From assembly GCF_007859315.1 (NCBI RefSeq), contig NZ_VOHA01000020.1, positions 1-64,000 on the forward strand: DNA of 64,000 nt, in the 5' to 3' direction. Shown here in pieces: positions 42,849 through 51,808 of this stretch (its first letter is position 1; every line of letters starts with the position of its first letter). Both the position numbers and the translations under genes were made by a program. This DNA comes from Reyranella sp. CPCC 100927. Its GTDB lineage: Bacteria; Pseudomonadota; Alphaproteobacteria; Reyranellales; Reyranellaceae. Under the pieces are notes generated by a model. It was not told where the DNA came from and made no database searches. It saw only the letters and a list, made by a program, of their open reading frames with translations.

Positions 42849-45815
42849 ATGACATTCCCCTGGCCAACGACCGCCCTGCCCCGCCCCCATGACGGCGAGC
42901 GCCGACGAACCTACCGCGAGCGCTGGCGCGAACGCGGCGAGCGTTGTGCCGACCCGAGCGTTGCGCGTGACATGGAAGCCGACAGCCAGGGAGCTGCCTT
43001 ACTCGACACGCTGTTTGGCAACAGCCCGTTTTTGTCCGAGTTGGCGCTATCCGACCCGGTTTTCACGGCACTTTTGTGGCGCCAAGGTCCCAGCGCGGCG
43101 ACCGGGGTCGCACTGGAGGGCATGAAGAGCAACAGCAGCGACACCTTGTCGCTGCGCACCAGCCTGCGCCAGGCCAAGCGGCGCGTCGCCCTGGTCACGG
43201 CGCTGGCCGACATCGCCGGCGTCTGGCAGCTGGTCCAGGTCACCGGCACGCTGTCGCATTTTGCCGAGCAGGCGCTGCGCCATGCCACCGACCGGGCATT
43301 GCTGGACCTCGAGGCGATGGGCCAGCTGCAGCTCGGCGGCGATGCGGCGGCGGCCGGGCTCACGGTGCTGGGCATGGGCAAGCTCGGGGCCGGGGAACTG
43401 AACTACTCCAGCGACATCGACCTGATCGTGTTGTACGACCGGGAGCTGCCGGCCGTGGTCGGCGACGACGGTCTGGGTGCCAAAATGGTGCGCGCCACCC
43501 GCGCCCTGGTCGGCAGCATGAGCGAGATCACGGCCGACGGGTACGTTTTCCGCACCGATCTGCGGCTGCGGCCCGACCCCGGCTCGACGCCGCTGGCGAT
43601 CTCGACCATCGCGGCGGAAACCTACTATGAGAGCGTCGGACAGAACTGGGAACGCGCCGCGATGATCAAGGCGCGCCCCGTCGCCGGCAATATCGAGGTC
43701 GGCGATGCTTTCCTGCGCATGCTGCGGCCGTATGTCTGGCGCAAGCATCTCGACTTCGCCGCCATCCACGACATCCACTCCATCAAGCGCCAGATCGATG
43801 CCCACCGCGGCACGGGCACCGTCAAAGTCGCCGGCCACAACGTGAAGCTGGGGCGTGGCGGCATCCGCGAGATCGAGTTCTTCGTCCAAACCCAGCAGCT
43901 TATCTATGGCGGCCGCAACCCGGCGCTGCGGATGCGCGGCACGGTCGGTGGCCTCAATGCCCTGGCCGAAGCGGGCCTGATCCAGGACAAGGTCGCGCGC
44001 GAGTTGGCCGAGTGCTACGGCTTCCTGCGGCGCGTCGAGCATCGCCTGCAGATGGTCGATGACCGCCAGACCCATGTCCTGCCCGCCGACGAGGCCGGCC
44101 TGGCTGCCATCGCCACCTTCATGGGCTACGCCGGGGGCGAGCCGTTCGCGGCCGACCTGTTGCGCACCTTCCGCACCGTCGAAAGCCACTATGCACGCCT
44201 GTTCGAGGATGCGCCCAGCCTGGCGGCGCCGGGCGCCGGCAGCCTCGTCTTCACCGGCATCGATGCCGATCCGGAGACGCTGACGACGCTGACCGACCTC
44301 GGCTTCCGCGAGACTGCTGTTGCCTGGCAGATTGTCAGCCGGTGGCACCATGGCCGCTATCGCGCCACCCAGACGGCACGCGCGCGCGAATTGCTGACCG
44401 AGCTCAAGCCGGCGCTGCTGAAGGCGCTGGCCGCGACCGTCGACCCCGACCAGGCGCTGCTGCGCTTCGACACCTTGCTGGCCAATCTGCCGGCCGGCGT
44501 GCAGCTGTTCTCGCTGTTCAAGTCCAATCCGTCGCTGCTCGACCTGGTGGCGCGCATCATGGGCAGCGCGCCGCGCATCGCCAACCACCTGGCGCGCCGG
44601 CCGATCCTGCTCGACAGCGTCCTGTCGGCCGATTTCCTGGCGCCCTTGCCCGACGCCGAAATCCTCGCGGCTGATCTTGGCCGCATCCTGGACGGCGCCG
44701 GCGATGAACAGGATCTGCTTGATTTCGCCCGCCGCTGGACCAACGACCGGCGCTTCCAGGTCGGTGTGCATTTGCTGAGCGGCGCCGTCACGCCGCGCGA
44801 TGCGGCACGCGCCTACAGCGACGTCGCGACAGCGGTGGTCGCCGAACTCACGACGCGGGTCGAGGCACTGTTCGCACGCCAGCACGGCGGCTTCGACGGA
44901 CCGCGCATGGCCGTGGTCGCCATGGGCAAACTGGGCAGTCGCGAGATGACGGCAACGTCGGATCTCGATCTGATGTTCGTCTACGACATACCCGAGGGAC
45001 TCGAGCAATCCGACGGCGCGCGGCCACTGCCACCGCCCCAGTACTACACCCGTCTCAGTCAACGCGTCCTCAATGCGCTCACGGTGCAGACCAATGACGG
45101 CGCCCTGTACGAAGTCGACATGCGCTTGCGGCCGTCCGGCAATTCAGGGCCCATCGCCTGTTCGCTGGCCGCCTTCGACGCCTACCAGGCCACCCAGGCC
45201 TGGACCTGGGAGCACATGGCGCTGTGCCGTGCCCGCGTGATCGCCGGCTCGCCCGCGATTCGCGAGCGCGTCGCGACTGCGATTGAAGGCACCCTTCGTC
45301 GGCCGCGCGATGCCGACAAACTGCTGCGCGACGTCGCCGACATGCGGGCCCGCGTCGCCACGCACCGGCCGCCCAAGGGTCCGTGGGACTTCAAGCTGAT
45401 CCGCGGCGGCCTGTTCGACGTCGACTTCGTCGTGCAGTATCTCTGCCTGCGCCACGCTGCGGCACACCCCGGCATCCTGCGCCCAGACCCGCTGCAAGCG
45501 CTGGCACAGTTGGAGCAGGCCGACCTCGTCGCCGTCGACCACGCGGACCGCCTGTCGCGTGCCTACCGGCTGTTCACCGACCTGCAGGGCCTGATGCGCC
45601 TGGCGATCGACGGCTCGGAGGCTGACTTCGACGAGGCCAAAGCGCCGGAGGGTCTGCGCCAGTTGCTGGTCAAGGTCGACGGCGTGGCCCGCATCGAGGA
45701 CCTCAAGCGACAGGTGATCCTGGCCGCCGAAATGGCGTATGACGTCTTCGTCGCGATCATCGAAAAACCGGCGGCGGCGCTGCCCGCGCCGGCACCAGCG
45801 GAGGACAAGGCATGA
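42849..45815 (+). CDS. glnE: Bifunctional glutamine synthetase adenylyltransferase/adenylyl-removing enzyme
   Basis: This 988-aa protein has two nucleotidyltransferase domains. The N-terminal one has GMGKLGAGELNYSSDIDLIV near residue 175, and the C-terminal one has AMGKLGSREMTATSDLDLMF near 692. Both retain the G-K-L-G...S-D-x-D-L pattern. It attaches or removes AMP on glutamine synthetase in response to PII. The chosen ATG 42849 gives the usual length. The downstream bcp gene overlaps its stop by 4 bp, a layout common in alphaproteobacteria. Confidence 0.96.
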   Translation: MTFPWPTTALPRPHDGERRRTYRERWRERGERCADPSVARDMEADSQGAALLDTLFGNSPFLSELALSDPVFTALLWRQGPSAATGVALEGMKSNSSDTLSLRTSLRQAKRRVALVTALADIAGVWQLVQVTGTLSHFAEQALRHATDRALLDLEAMGQLQLGGDAAAAGLTVLGMGKLGAGELNYSSDIDLIVLYDRELPAVVGDDGLGAKMVRATRALVGSMSEITADGYVFRTDLRLRPDPGSTPLAISTIAAETYYESVGQNWERAAMIKARPVAGNIEVGDAFLRMLRPYVWRKHLDFAAIHDIHSIKRQIDAHRGTGTVKVAGHNVKLGRGGIREIEFFVQTQQLIYGGRNPALRMRGTVGGLNALAEAGLIQDKVARELAECYGFLRRVEHRLQMVDDRQTHVLPADEAGLAAIATFMGYAGGEPFAADLLRTFRTVESHYARLFEDAPSLAAPGAGSLVFTGIDADPETLTTLTDLGFRETAVAWQIVSRWHHGRYRATQTARARELLTELKPALLKALAATVDPDQALLRFDTLLANLPAGVQLFSLFKSNPSLLDLVARIMGSAPRIANHLARRPILLDSVLSADFLAPLPDAEILAADLGRILDGAGDEQDLLDFARRWTNDRRFQVGVHLLSGAVTPRDAARAYSDVATAVVAELTTRVEALFARQHGGFDGPRMAVVAMGKLGSREMTATSDLDLMFVYDIPEGLEQSDGARPLPPPQYYTRLSQRVLNALTVQTNDGALYEVDMRLRPSGNSGPIACSLAAFDAYQATQAWTWEHMALCRARVIAGSPAIRERVATAIEGTLRRPRDADKLLRDVADMRARVATHRPPKGPWDFKLIRGGLFDVDFVVQYLCLRHAAAHPGILRPDPLQALAQLEQADLVAVDHADRLSRAYRLFTDLQGLMRLAIDGSEADFDEAKAPEGLRQLLVKVDGVARIEDLKRQVILAAEMAYDVFVAIIEKPAAALPAPAPAEDKA

Positions 45816-46276
45816 GCGTCGTGGAAGGCAAAAAGGCGCCGGATTTCACCGCGGCGACCGACGGCGGCGGCAAGCTGAAGCTGTCGGACCTGCAAGGCAA
45901 GGCCGTGATCCTGTATTTCTATCCCAAGGACGACACCAGCGGCTGCACCAAAGAAGCCTGCGGGTTTCGCGACAACCTGCCCGACTTCTCCAAGGCCAAG
46001 GCGACGGTGATCGGCGTCTCCAAAGACAGCGTCGAGCGTCACGACAAGTTCAAGGCCAAGTACGACCTGCCCTTCACGCTGGTATCCGACACCGATGGCA
46101 AGATCTGCGAGAAGTACGGCACCTGGATCGAGAAGAGCCTGTACGGCCGCAAGTACATGGGCATCGACCGCGCCACCTTCCTGATCGACAAGACCGGCAC
46201 CGTCCGCAAGGTCTGGCGCAAGGTGAAAGTACCGGGCCATGTCGAGGCGGTGCTGGAGGCGGCGAAAGGGCTGTGA
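45812..46276 (+). CDS. bcp: Thioredoxin-dependent thiol peroxidase (BCP-type peroxiredoxin)
   Basis: This 154-aa peroxiredoxin has the peroxidatic Cys45 and the resolving Cys50 in KDDTSGCTKEACGFRD, the spacing of atypical 2-Cys BCP enzymes. LYFYPKD and the Arg of the active site (GIDRATFLID) are in place. It reduces hydroperoxides in the cytoplasm using thioredoxin. It is translationally coupled to glnE. Confidence 0.95.
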   Translation: MSVVEGKKAPDFTAATDGGGKLKLSDLQGKAVILYFYPKDDTSGCTKEACGFRDNLPDFSKAKATVIGVSKDSVERHDKFKAKYDLPFTLVSDTDGKICEKYGTWIEKSLYGRKYMGIDRATFLIDKTGTVRKVWRKVKVPGHVEAVLEAAKGL

Positions 46277-46285
46277 GAGAGTGTC

Positions 46286-46311
46286 CCTCCCCCAACGTTC
46301 GTTGGGGGAGG
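46286..46311. repeat. Perfect hairpin between converging bcp and nitroreductase genes
   Basis: CCTCCCCCAACG and CGTTGGGGGAGG form perfect 12-bp arms with a 2-nt loop. It lies 9 bp after the bcp stop and 3 bp before the nitroreductase stop. It probably protects or ends both transcripts; there is no T-run. It resembles the hairpin at 25597-25619. Confidence 0.65.
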
Positions 46312-46314
46312 ACG

Positions 46315-47127
46315 TTACCCCTCGCCCGGCGTCGCGCCGGTGAACGCCGCCTTCCACCGTCCCAGCTTTTCATCGGCGTCGTCCCAGTTCAGCATGCTCT
46401 CGTGCCCGCGATACATGGCGAACGGGCGCAGATCCTCGACATAGTAGTCGAGCATGGCGTCGGGCCGCTGCTGGCGGCGCTGGTAGCCATTCCAGTGCAC
46501 CAGCTGATCAAGCGGCCGGCGATAGCGCGATCCGACGTCCTTCTCGGGATAGCCGACCGGGATCGTGCCAATCGCCTCGAGCGGCGCCGGATAGCCCAGC
46601 ACGGACGCCAACTCGCGGTTGGTCGTGTCCTCAGCACCGCCGGAAAGCCATGCCGACGTCAGGCCGCAGGCCGTCACCGCCAGCTGGATGTTCTGCACGA
46701 CGGCGCCGATGGAGGCGAGGTAGATGCGCTCGTTGTTCTCGGCATATTCGCGCTCCCACGCAGTGCTGGTGGCCTGCGGAAAGCACGCCTTCCAGCGCGG
46801 GTCGCCGAGCACGACAAAGATCGCCACGGTGTTGGCCAGGTACGTCTTCTTCACGGCCGGGAATCCCTTGGCGTGATCGACCAGACGCTGCGACTGGCGC
46901 AGAAAGACATCCAGCACCTGCTGCTTGACCTCGGGTTCATCAACGATGATCAGATCCCAACACTGGGCGTTGGCGCCCGTCGGTGCCCAGCGGCCGGCCT
47001 CGGCAATCTGCTGCAGCGTCTCGCGCGGAACGGTCTTGCCCTTTTCGAACCGACGCACGCTGCGGCGGCGACGGATTACGTCGATCAGGTGGTCATAACG
47101 CGTGGTCGTCGGTGTCGCGGTGTCCAT
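46315..47127 (-). CDS. Nitroreductase-family FMN oxidoreductase
   Basis: This 270-aa protein opens IDVIRRRRSVRRFEKGK, the FMN-binding Arg-rich start of the family. It continues with EAGRWAPTGANAQCWDLIIV near residue 43, GAVVQNIQLAVTACGLTSAW near 140 and IGTIPVGYPEK near 185. ATG 47127 is chosen, with GAGG upstream; an ATG at 47160 is possible. It reduces nitro or quinone-like compounds, or may act in cofactor or ring metabolism. The substrate is unknown. Confidence 0.9.
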   Translation of the reverse strand: MDTATPTTTRYDHLIDVIRRRRSVRRFEKGKTVPRETLQQIAEAGRWAPTGANAQCWDLIIVDEPEVKQQVLDVFLRQSQRLVDHAKGFPAVKKTYLANTVAIFVVLGDPRWKACFPQATSTAWEREYAENNERIYLASIGAVVQNIQLAVTACGLTSAWLSGGAEDTTNRELASVLGYPAPLEAIGTIPVGYPEKDVGSRYRRPLDQLVHWNGYQRRQQRPDAMLDYYVEDLRPFAMYRGHESMLNWDDADEKLGRWKAAFTGATPGEG

Positions 47128-47170
47128 GGCGCAGACCTCATGGCGTTCGATCGCCACCATAACACCACAT

Positions 47171-47644
47171 CTATTCGCGACCGAGCCAGACGAGCGCCGC
47201 GCTGATGAAGCAGGCGTAGGCCACGATCGCCAGAGCGGTGCGCAGGTGATGATGCGTTGCCCACCGATCGCGCACCCGTGACCAGTCGGCAGGAATGGTG
47301 GTGATCGTCCATTTCTGGATCTGGTCATTGAGCGGCATCTGACGCGTCACCGTCAGCGCCATGTCGACCAACAGCGTCAGCGCGCTGATGCCGCCAAGCG
47401 TGCGGGCGGTGCCTGGCGCGAACAGCAGGATCGTGCAGACCATCACGAGAAGCCAGGTCATCATCCATAGCCCCGGCATGACGCGACGGAACGTGCGATC
47501 ACGCATCTGATGCATCGCCACGTAGTGATTGGGCCGCAGTTCGCCGATCCGATGGTCGTGCAACAGGACGCTGACATGGATGCCTGTCACGATCCCGAGC
47601 AGACTGAGGGAAGCTCCCAGCAGAAGGCTGGGCATCATCGCCAT
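47171..47644 (-). CDS. DUF1772-like (anthrone oxygenase-type) membrane protein
   Basis: This 157-aa protein has four hydrophobic segments. The C-terminal block MPLNDQIQKWTITTIPADWS with RDRWATHHHLR is the DUF1772 pattern (N/D...W...P..W...R..W...H..R). ATG 47644 is preferred because GGAG lies 8 nt upstream; the frame extends to 47719. Its function is not established. It lies downstream of the GntR/UTRA gene on the same strand and may be cotranscribed. Confidence 0.7.
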   Translation of the reverse strand: MAMMPSLLLGASLSLLGIVTGIHVSVLLHDHRIGELRPNHYVAMHQMRDRTFRRVMPGLWMMTWLLVMVCTILLFAPGTARTLGGISALTLLVDMALTVTRQMPLNDQIQKWTITTIPADWSRVRDRWATHHHLRTALAIVAYACFISAALVWLGRE

Positions 47645-47715
47645 GTGAATCTCCGACAACGGTAAGTCTGCTGCAGCGAACACCGCGTACAGCCGGCCAT
47701 TCCCGGGATCGGATG

Positions 47716-48555
47716 TCACATGGCGACGTCGGTCTGCCAGCTGCCGGTTTCCAGGTTCATCGTTTCACACGGGTTCGGCTCGTTCGGGTGCACGTAGATC
47801 CGCACCCATTCGATCACCGCGTCCTTGTCATCGCCAATGGTGAACGTGAACACCAAGGTCGGATCGTTGAGCGTGATGCCGAGATGGGCGGCCACGTGCG
47901 GCGTCGGCATGCTCACGGCAACGCGGCGTGTCAGGCGCGCCAAACGATATCCGGCCTGGCGCAAGATGATCGGCATCGGCATCTGGCGCAGGCTCGACAA
48001 CGAGTGTCGCTCGCCGACAGCAGCATGTTGCACGTTGAGCGTGACGCTGTGGCGACGCCCTTCAAAGCTGCGCAGACGGCTACACAGCCAAAGATCCGAG
48101 CCGGGCGGCGTACCCAGCGCCTGGCATGCCTCCGCCGGCGCGGTGCCGATCTTCCGCGACAGCACCCTGTAGGTGAAGGGCCGCAGGCGGCCGGTCGGAA
48201 ACGTCTCGACCGGCACCTTCAGCGGCGGCGTCTCGGGCCGGGCCACCGCGATGGTACGCCGGCCACGCCCGCGATCGATCCAGCCTTCGGCAGCCAGACG
48301 CTCCAGCGCTTTGCGCGAGGTGATGACGCTGACATCGAACCGGTCGGCGAGCTCGATTTCACCGGGGAAATCGCGGTGACCGATCCACAGTCCATCTTTG
48401 ATCTCGGCCCGCAGCTGGGCGTAGATCTGGTAGTGCATCGGAACATTCGCGTCGAACGCGATCCGCTCGCTCGCCGGCTGCGACTCGCTCTGTTTTCGTG
48501 GCGATGCATCGCCTGCGTCCGGCGCTGGCGCTTTCATGTCGCGATCGGGTCCCAT
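47716..48555 (-). CDS. GntR-family regulator with UTRA effector domain (HutC/FarR type)
   Basis: This 279-aa protein has a winged helix at residues about 40-105 (MHYQIYAQLRAEIKDGLW, then ELADRFDVSVITSRKALERLAAEGWIDRGRGRRT) and a UTRA ligand domain from about 125 to 270. It follows the Bug gene by 51 bp and is probably cotranscribed with it. Tandem 12-bp AT palindromes at 49665-49694, upstream of that Bug gene, are its likely operators. Confidence 0.88.
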   Translation of the reverse strand: MGPDRDMKAPAPDAGDASPRKQSESQPASERIAFDANVPMHYQIYAQLRAEIKDGLWIGHRDFPGEIELADRFDVSVITSRKALERLAAEGWIDRGRGRRTIAVARPETPPLKVPVETFPTGRLRPFTYRVLSRKIGTAPAEACQALGTPPGSDLWLCSRLRSFEGRRHSVTLNVQHAAVGERHSLSSLRQMPMPIILRQAGYRLARLTRRVAVSMPTPHVAAHLGITLNDPTLVFTFTIGDDKDAVIEWVRIYVHPNEPNPCETMNLETGSWQTDVAM

Positions 48556-48606
48556 TCATGCGGCCGCGGCCACTTAATCCCAGCTTCCGCCGACATGCAA
48601 TGCGTG

Positions 48607-49602
48607 TCACTCGACGCCCGCCTTCACGCCGGCCGCTGCAATGACATCCCGCCAGACCTGATCGTCGCGCCGAAGCATCGCCGCGAAGTCATCCGATGTC
48701 GTCGACCATGGCTGCATGCCGTAGTCACCAAGCCGGCGAATCAGCGCCGGCTTTTTGAGCACGTCGGCCATCGTCGCGGCCATCCGACGGACCATGGCCG
48801 GCGGCGTACCGGTCGGCGCAAACAAGCCGAACCACCCCACCGTGTGGAACACGGGATGATCGAGCCCCACCTCGCCCATCGTCGGCACACCGGGGATGTC
48901 GGGCATGCGTTGCGGCTGGGCGACAGCAAGGATCCGCAAGCGCCCGCTGGCGACATGCGGCTGCACGGATGCGATGGCAAAAAAGCCGCAGGCGACGTGA
49001 CCGCCCAGCAGATCCTGCACCGCGGGCGCCTCACCCTTGTAGGGAACGTGATTGAGGTTCAACGCCGCGATCTTGCCCAGAGTGAAACCCGCCAAATGAG
49101 TCGCCGTGCCGGTTCCCGCCGATGCGTAAGAGACCGCTGCAGGCTGCTGGCGCGCATGGGCAACGAATTCAGCCAGGGTGGTGGCCGGGTGGTCGGCGTT
49201 GACCGCAAACACCGCGAACGTTGTGCCGACCCCCGACACGGCCACGAAGTCCCTGAACGGATCATAGCCCGGTTTCTGATGGATGATGGCGTTCTGCAGG
49301 AAAAACGTCGGGGTCAGCAAAAAGGTACCGCCGTCGGCCGGCGCACGCGCCACCGCCTGCGTGCCAATCAAGCCGCCGGCGCCAGGCTTGTTGTCGATGA
49401 TCAATGTGCGGCCATAGCCCTCACCCAGGCCGGCATCAATCAGCAGACGAACCATCGTGTCGGCCGGACCACCCGGCGGAAACGGCACGACGATGCGTGC
49501 CACATCGGCTTGAGCCGACGCCGATAGCGGTGGACAGGCCACCAGGCTCGCCATCGCCGCCATCAGAAACCGGCGTGTCGGTTTCATGTCTGGGCTGGTC
49601 AT
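48607..49602 (-). CDS. Tripartite tricarboxylate transporter (Bug-type) solute-binding protein
   Basis: This 331-aa exported protein has a twin-arginine-like leader (TRRFLMAAMASLVACPPL), with cleavage after SASA near residue 30. The family segments VPFPPGGPADTMVRLL, IDNKPGAGGLIGTQAVAR, VPYKGEAPAVQDLLGGHVA and MPDIPGVPTMGEVG are all present. It is cotranscribed with the GntR/UTRA regulator, so its ligand may also be that regulator's inducer. No TctAB permease is nearby. Confidence 0.92.
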   Translation of the reverse strand: MTSPDMKPTRRFLMAAMASLVACPPLSASAQADVARIVVPFPPGGPADTMVRLLIDAGLGEGYGRTLIIDNKPGAGGLIGTQAVARAPADGGTFLLTPTFFLQNAIIHQKPGYDPFRDFVAVSGVGTTFAVFAVNADHPATTLAEFVAHARQQPAAVSYASAGTGTATHLAGFTLGKIAALNLNHVPYKGEAPAVQDLLGGHVACGFFAIASVQPHVASGRLRILAVAQPQRMPDIPGVPTMGEVGLDHPVFHTVGWFGLFAPTGTPPAMVRRMAATMADVLKKPALIRRLGDYGMQPWSTTSDDFAAMLRRDDQVWRDVIAAAGVKAGVE

Positions 49603-49664
49603 CTTGTCTACCTTTCGTCGCAGCGATTGCGGGCTGGTGCGCCCAGCGCCATGTTGCAATATCG

Positions 49665-49694
49665 ATATAATTATATAAACATATATGATTATAT
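49665..49694. promoter_or_regulatory. Tandem AT-rich 12-bp operator-like repeats
   Basis: ATATAATTATAT (49665-49676, a perfect palindrome) is repeated as ATATGATTATAT (49683-49694), 18 bp apart centre to centre. They lie 63-92 bp upstream of the Bug start codon in an otherwise GC-rich region. They are likely the promoter and operator of the Bug-GntR operon. Confidence 0.5.
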
Positions 49695-49732
49695 TTTCCA
49701 GAGCAACCGCCTCTTAATGATGCAGCCACGGA

Positions 49733-50266
49733 TCAGGCCGCGTTGGTCTTGGCTGTCCGTACGGCGGGTTCCTCGCCGGTCAGGCGGCGCAGGTGATCAC
49801 GGGCCCGCGACAGACGGGACATCACTGTGCCGGGCGGCACGCCCAGAACCTCGGCCGCCTCGGCGTAGGCCATGCCTTCGATCGCGATCAGGATCAGCAC
49901 CTCGCGATGATCCACCGAGAGCTGACGCATCGCCGCCAAGGTCTGGTTGGCCGCCAGTCGCTCGATCTGCCCGGCCGGCCATGACGGCTCGGGCACGTCC
50001 TCGACCGCCGTCAGCCGCGGGCGCGAGGCCCAGCGCCGGCAATTGTTGGCATGGAGGTTGTGCATGATGGTGAAAAGCCAGGCGCGCAGATTGCCCGGCT
50101 GGCGCCAGAGATGGGCCCGCGACAGCGCCCGCTCGGCGCAGTCCTGCACCAGATCGTCGGCAGCCGTCGCATCGCCCGTCAGGGCCCGAGCATAGCGTCG
50201 CAGCGCCGGCAGATGTTGTGGCAGCTGGTCGCCCACATCGCTTGCATCCACAGTTTGGTCAGCCAT
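49733..50266 (-). CDS. ECF-type RNA polymerase sigma factor
   Basis: This 177-aa protein has sigma region 2 at about residues 20-85 (RRYARALTGDATAADDLVQD, then NLRAWLFTIMHNL) and region 4 at about 110-160 (RQLSVDHREVLILIAIEGMA, then EAAEVLGVPPGTVMSRLSRA). Neither zinc-finger anti-sigma nor other partner gene follows on the strand; the next gene downstream is the Bug protein. The regulatory partner must be elsewhere, or control is transcriptional. Confidence 0.92.
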   Translation of the reverse strand: MADQTVDASDVGDQLPQHLPALRRYARALTGDATAADDLVQDCAERALSRAHLWRQPGNLRAWLFTIMHNLHANNCRRWASRPRLTAVEDVPEPSWPAGQIERLAANQTLAAMRQLSVDHREVLILIAIEGMAYAEAAEVLGVPPGTVMSRLSRARDHLRRLTGEEPAVRTAKTNAA

Positions 50267-50452
50267 CGCCCTCTACTCCCGACCCAGCGGCGGCGCGCCG
50301 CGGCTTCACAGCCGCCCGGCACCCGGATTGCGGCCTTCATGCCGCGGGACGGCCACTACGCGTGGATCGTGTGAAGAGGCGTTGGAAGGTTCGTCGAAAA
50401 TAATGGAAGAACGGAAGAAGTTGCGGATTTCACCGCGCATCCGGCCGATTGC

Positions 50453-50484
50453 ACAAGAAAACGGCGTCGACCCTGGCCGACGCC
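50453..50484 (-). terminator. Probable rho-independent terminator of the LLM monooxygenase gene
   Basis: Read on the minus strand, GGCGTCG and CGACGCC form a 7-bp GC stem around an 8-nt loop, followed by GTTTTCTTG. It begins about 28 bp after the gene's stop codon at 50513. Confidence 0.65.
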
Positions 50485-50512
50485 GACGATCTGAGACGCT
50501 TGCGGGCGGATC

Positions 50513-51622
50513 TTATTCCGCCGCGCGCGCCGTTGGCCGCTTGGGCTTGAGATGCTGGACCTTGGGCAGGACGTCCTTGGACAGCAGTTCCAGGGACCGG
50601 CGCCAGGCCTGCGGATTCTCGGTGTAGTCGAAGCCGAACACCAGCAGACAGCCGAAGCCGCCCACCTCGTCGTAGATCTGCTCGATCTTGCGCGCGACGG
50701 TCGCCGGCGAGCCGATGATCCAATTGTGCTGCGCGCAGTATTCCGGGGTGACGTCGGAATCGGCCACGTCAGGCTTGTGCTTCAGGTATTCGAGGAACCC
50801 GAAATTGCCCAGCAGCGGCAGGAAGTACTCCCGCATCATGCGGCCCATCATGGCGCCGGCGGACAGTTTCATCGCCTCTGCGTCGGTATCGGCAACGAAG
50901 ACCTCGCGCACCATGCGCCATTCGTTGCGATCGGGCGTGCGACCGGCCTTGGCGGCGCCGATCTCGACCGACTCCCAGTGACTGCCGACATAGGCCGGGT
51001 TGAGGTTCAGACTCATCGGGATGAAGCCGCGCTCGCCGGCGAGCTTCAGCGTGTCCGATCCCTTGCTCAGTCCGGCGACGCCGATCGGCGGATGCGGTGT
51101 CTGCAGCGGCCGGATGTGCGGCTTCAGGAAGCCGAACATCGTGTCGGGTGCCGTCACGTGCCAGTACTTGCCCTTGTAGTCGAACGGCTCGGTCGAGGCC
51201 CAGAGCTTCAGGATGATGTCGAGTGCCTCGCGGGTCATCTCGCGGTTCACGCCCGACATGCCGTCGACATTGAACATCGCCCAGTCGCTGGGCAGGCCGC
51301 TGGCGGCGACGCCGAAGTTCAGTCGACCACCGGAAATGTGATCGAGCATCGCGACACGATTGGCGAGCTCGGCGGGATGGTGATACGGCAGCAGGAAGCC
51401 GCCGGGCCCCAGCCTGATGTTCTTGGTCTGCAGCAGGCCCTGCGCCACCAGCAGATCCGGTGCCGGATGCGGCTCCCAGGGCGCGGTGTGGTGCTCGCCG
51501 ATCCAGCACTCGCTGAAGCCCAGTTCGTCGAGCCAGCGGATAACCTGCAGATCCCACTCATGGCCGGCCTTCAACGACCGTTCCGGCGGGTGCGATGGCA
51601 TGGTGAAATAGCCGAACTGCAT
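50513..51622 (-). CDS. LLM-class (luciferase-like) flavin-dependent monooxygenase
   Basis: This 369-aa TIM-barrel enzyme starts at ATG 51622 behind GGAGGAAAC. Features are QFGYFTMPSHPP at the start, GFSECWIGEHHTAPWEPHPA near residue 35-54, and LNFGVAASGLPSDWAMFNVD near 100. It needs reduced FMN from a separate reductase. The family covers alkanal, alkanesulfonate and other monooxygenases, so the substrate is open. It lies downstream of the TauD-Bug genes on the same strand, with a 186-bp gap. Confidence 0.88.
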   Translation of the reverse strand: MQFGYFTMPSHPPERSLKAGHEWDLQVIRWLDELGFSECWIGEHHTAPWEPHPAPDLLVAQGLLQTKNIRLGPGGFLLPYHHPAELANRVAMLDHISGGRLNFGVAASGLPSDWAMFNVDGMSGVNREMTREALDIILKLWASTEPFDYKGKYWHVTAPDTMFGFLKPHIRPLQTPHPPIGVAGLSKGSDTLKLAGERGFIPMSLNLNPAYVGSHWESVEIGAAKAGRTPDRNEWRMVREVFVADTDAEAMKLSAGAMMGRMMREYFLPLLGNFGFLEYLKHKPDVADSDVTPEYCAQHNWIIGSPATVARKIEQIYDEVGGFGCLLVFGFDYTENPQAWRRSLELLSKDVLPKVQHLKPKRPTARAAE

Positions 51623-51808
51623 GTTTCCTCCATCCCGATCGTTGATCATGTGTCGGGTCATGGAAGTGTTCCGCCGATACCGGCGTGAGTCACGCCAAAA
51701 ACCGCCCTGAAACGACCGGGCATGGCGGTTTTACAGGTGCGCGGCGTGCGCCATCATTTCGCTGTGCAGGATTACGCAGCAGCGACGCACCAGGCCGCCG
51801 CGCACGCA

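Noticed and set aside
43047-45062. Long open frame (671 codons) on the minus strand
   Set aside because: It lies wholly antisense to glnE, whose motifs are unambiguous; its composition is typical of a shadow frame.
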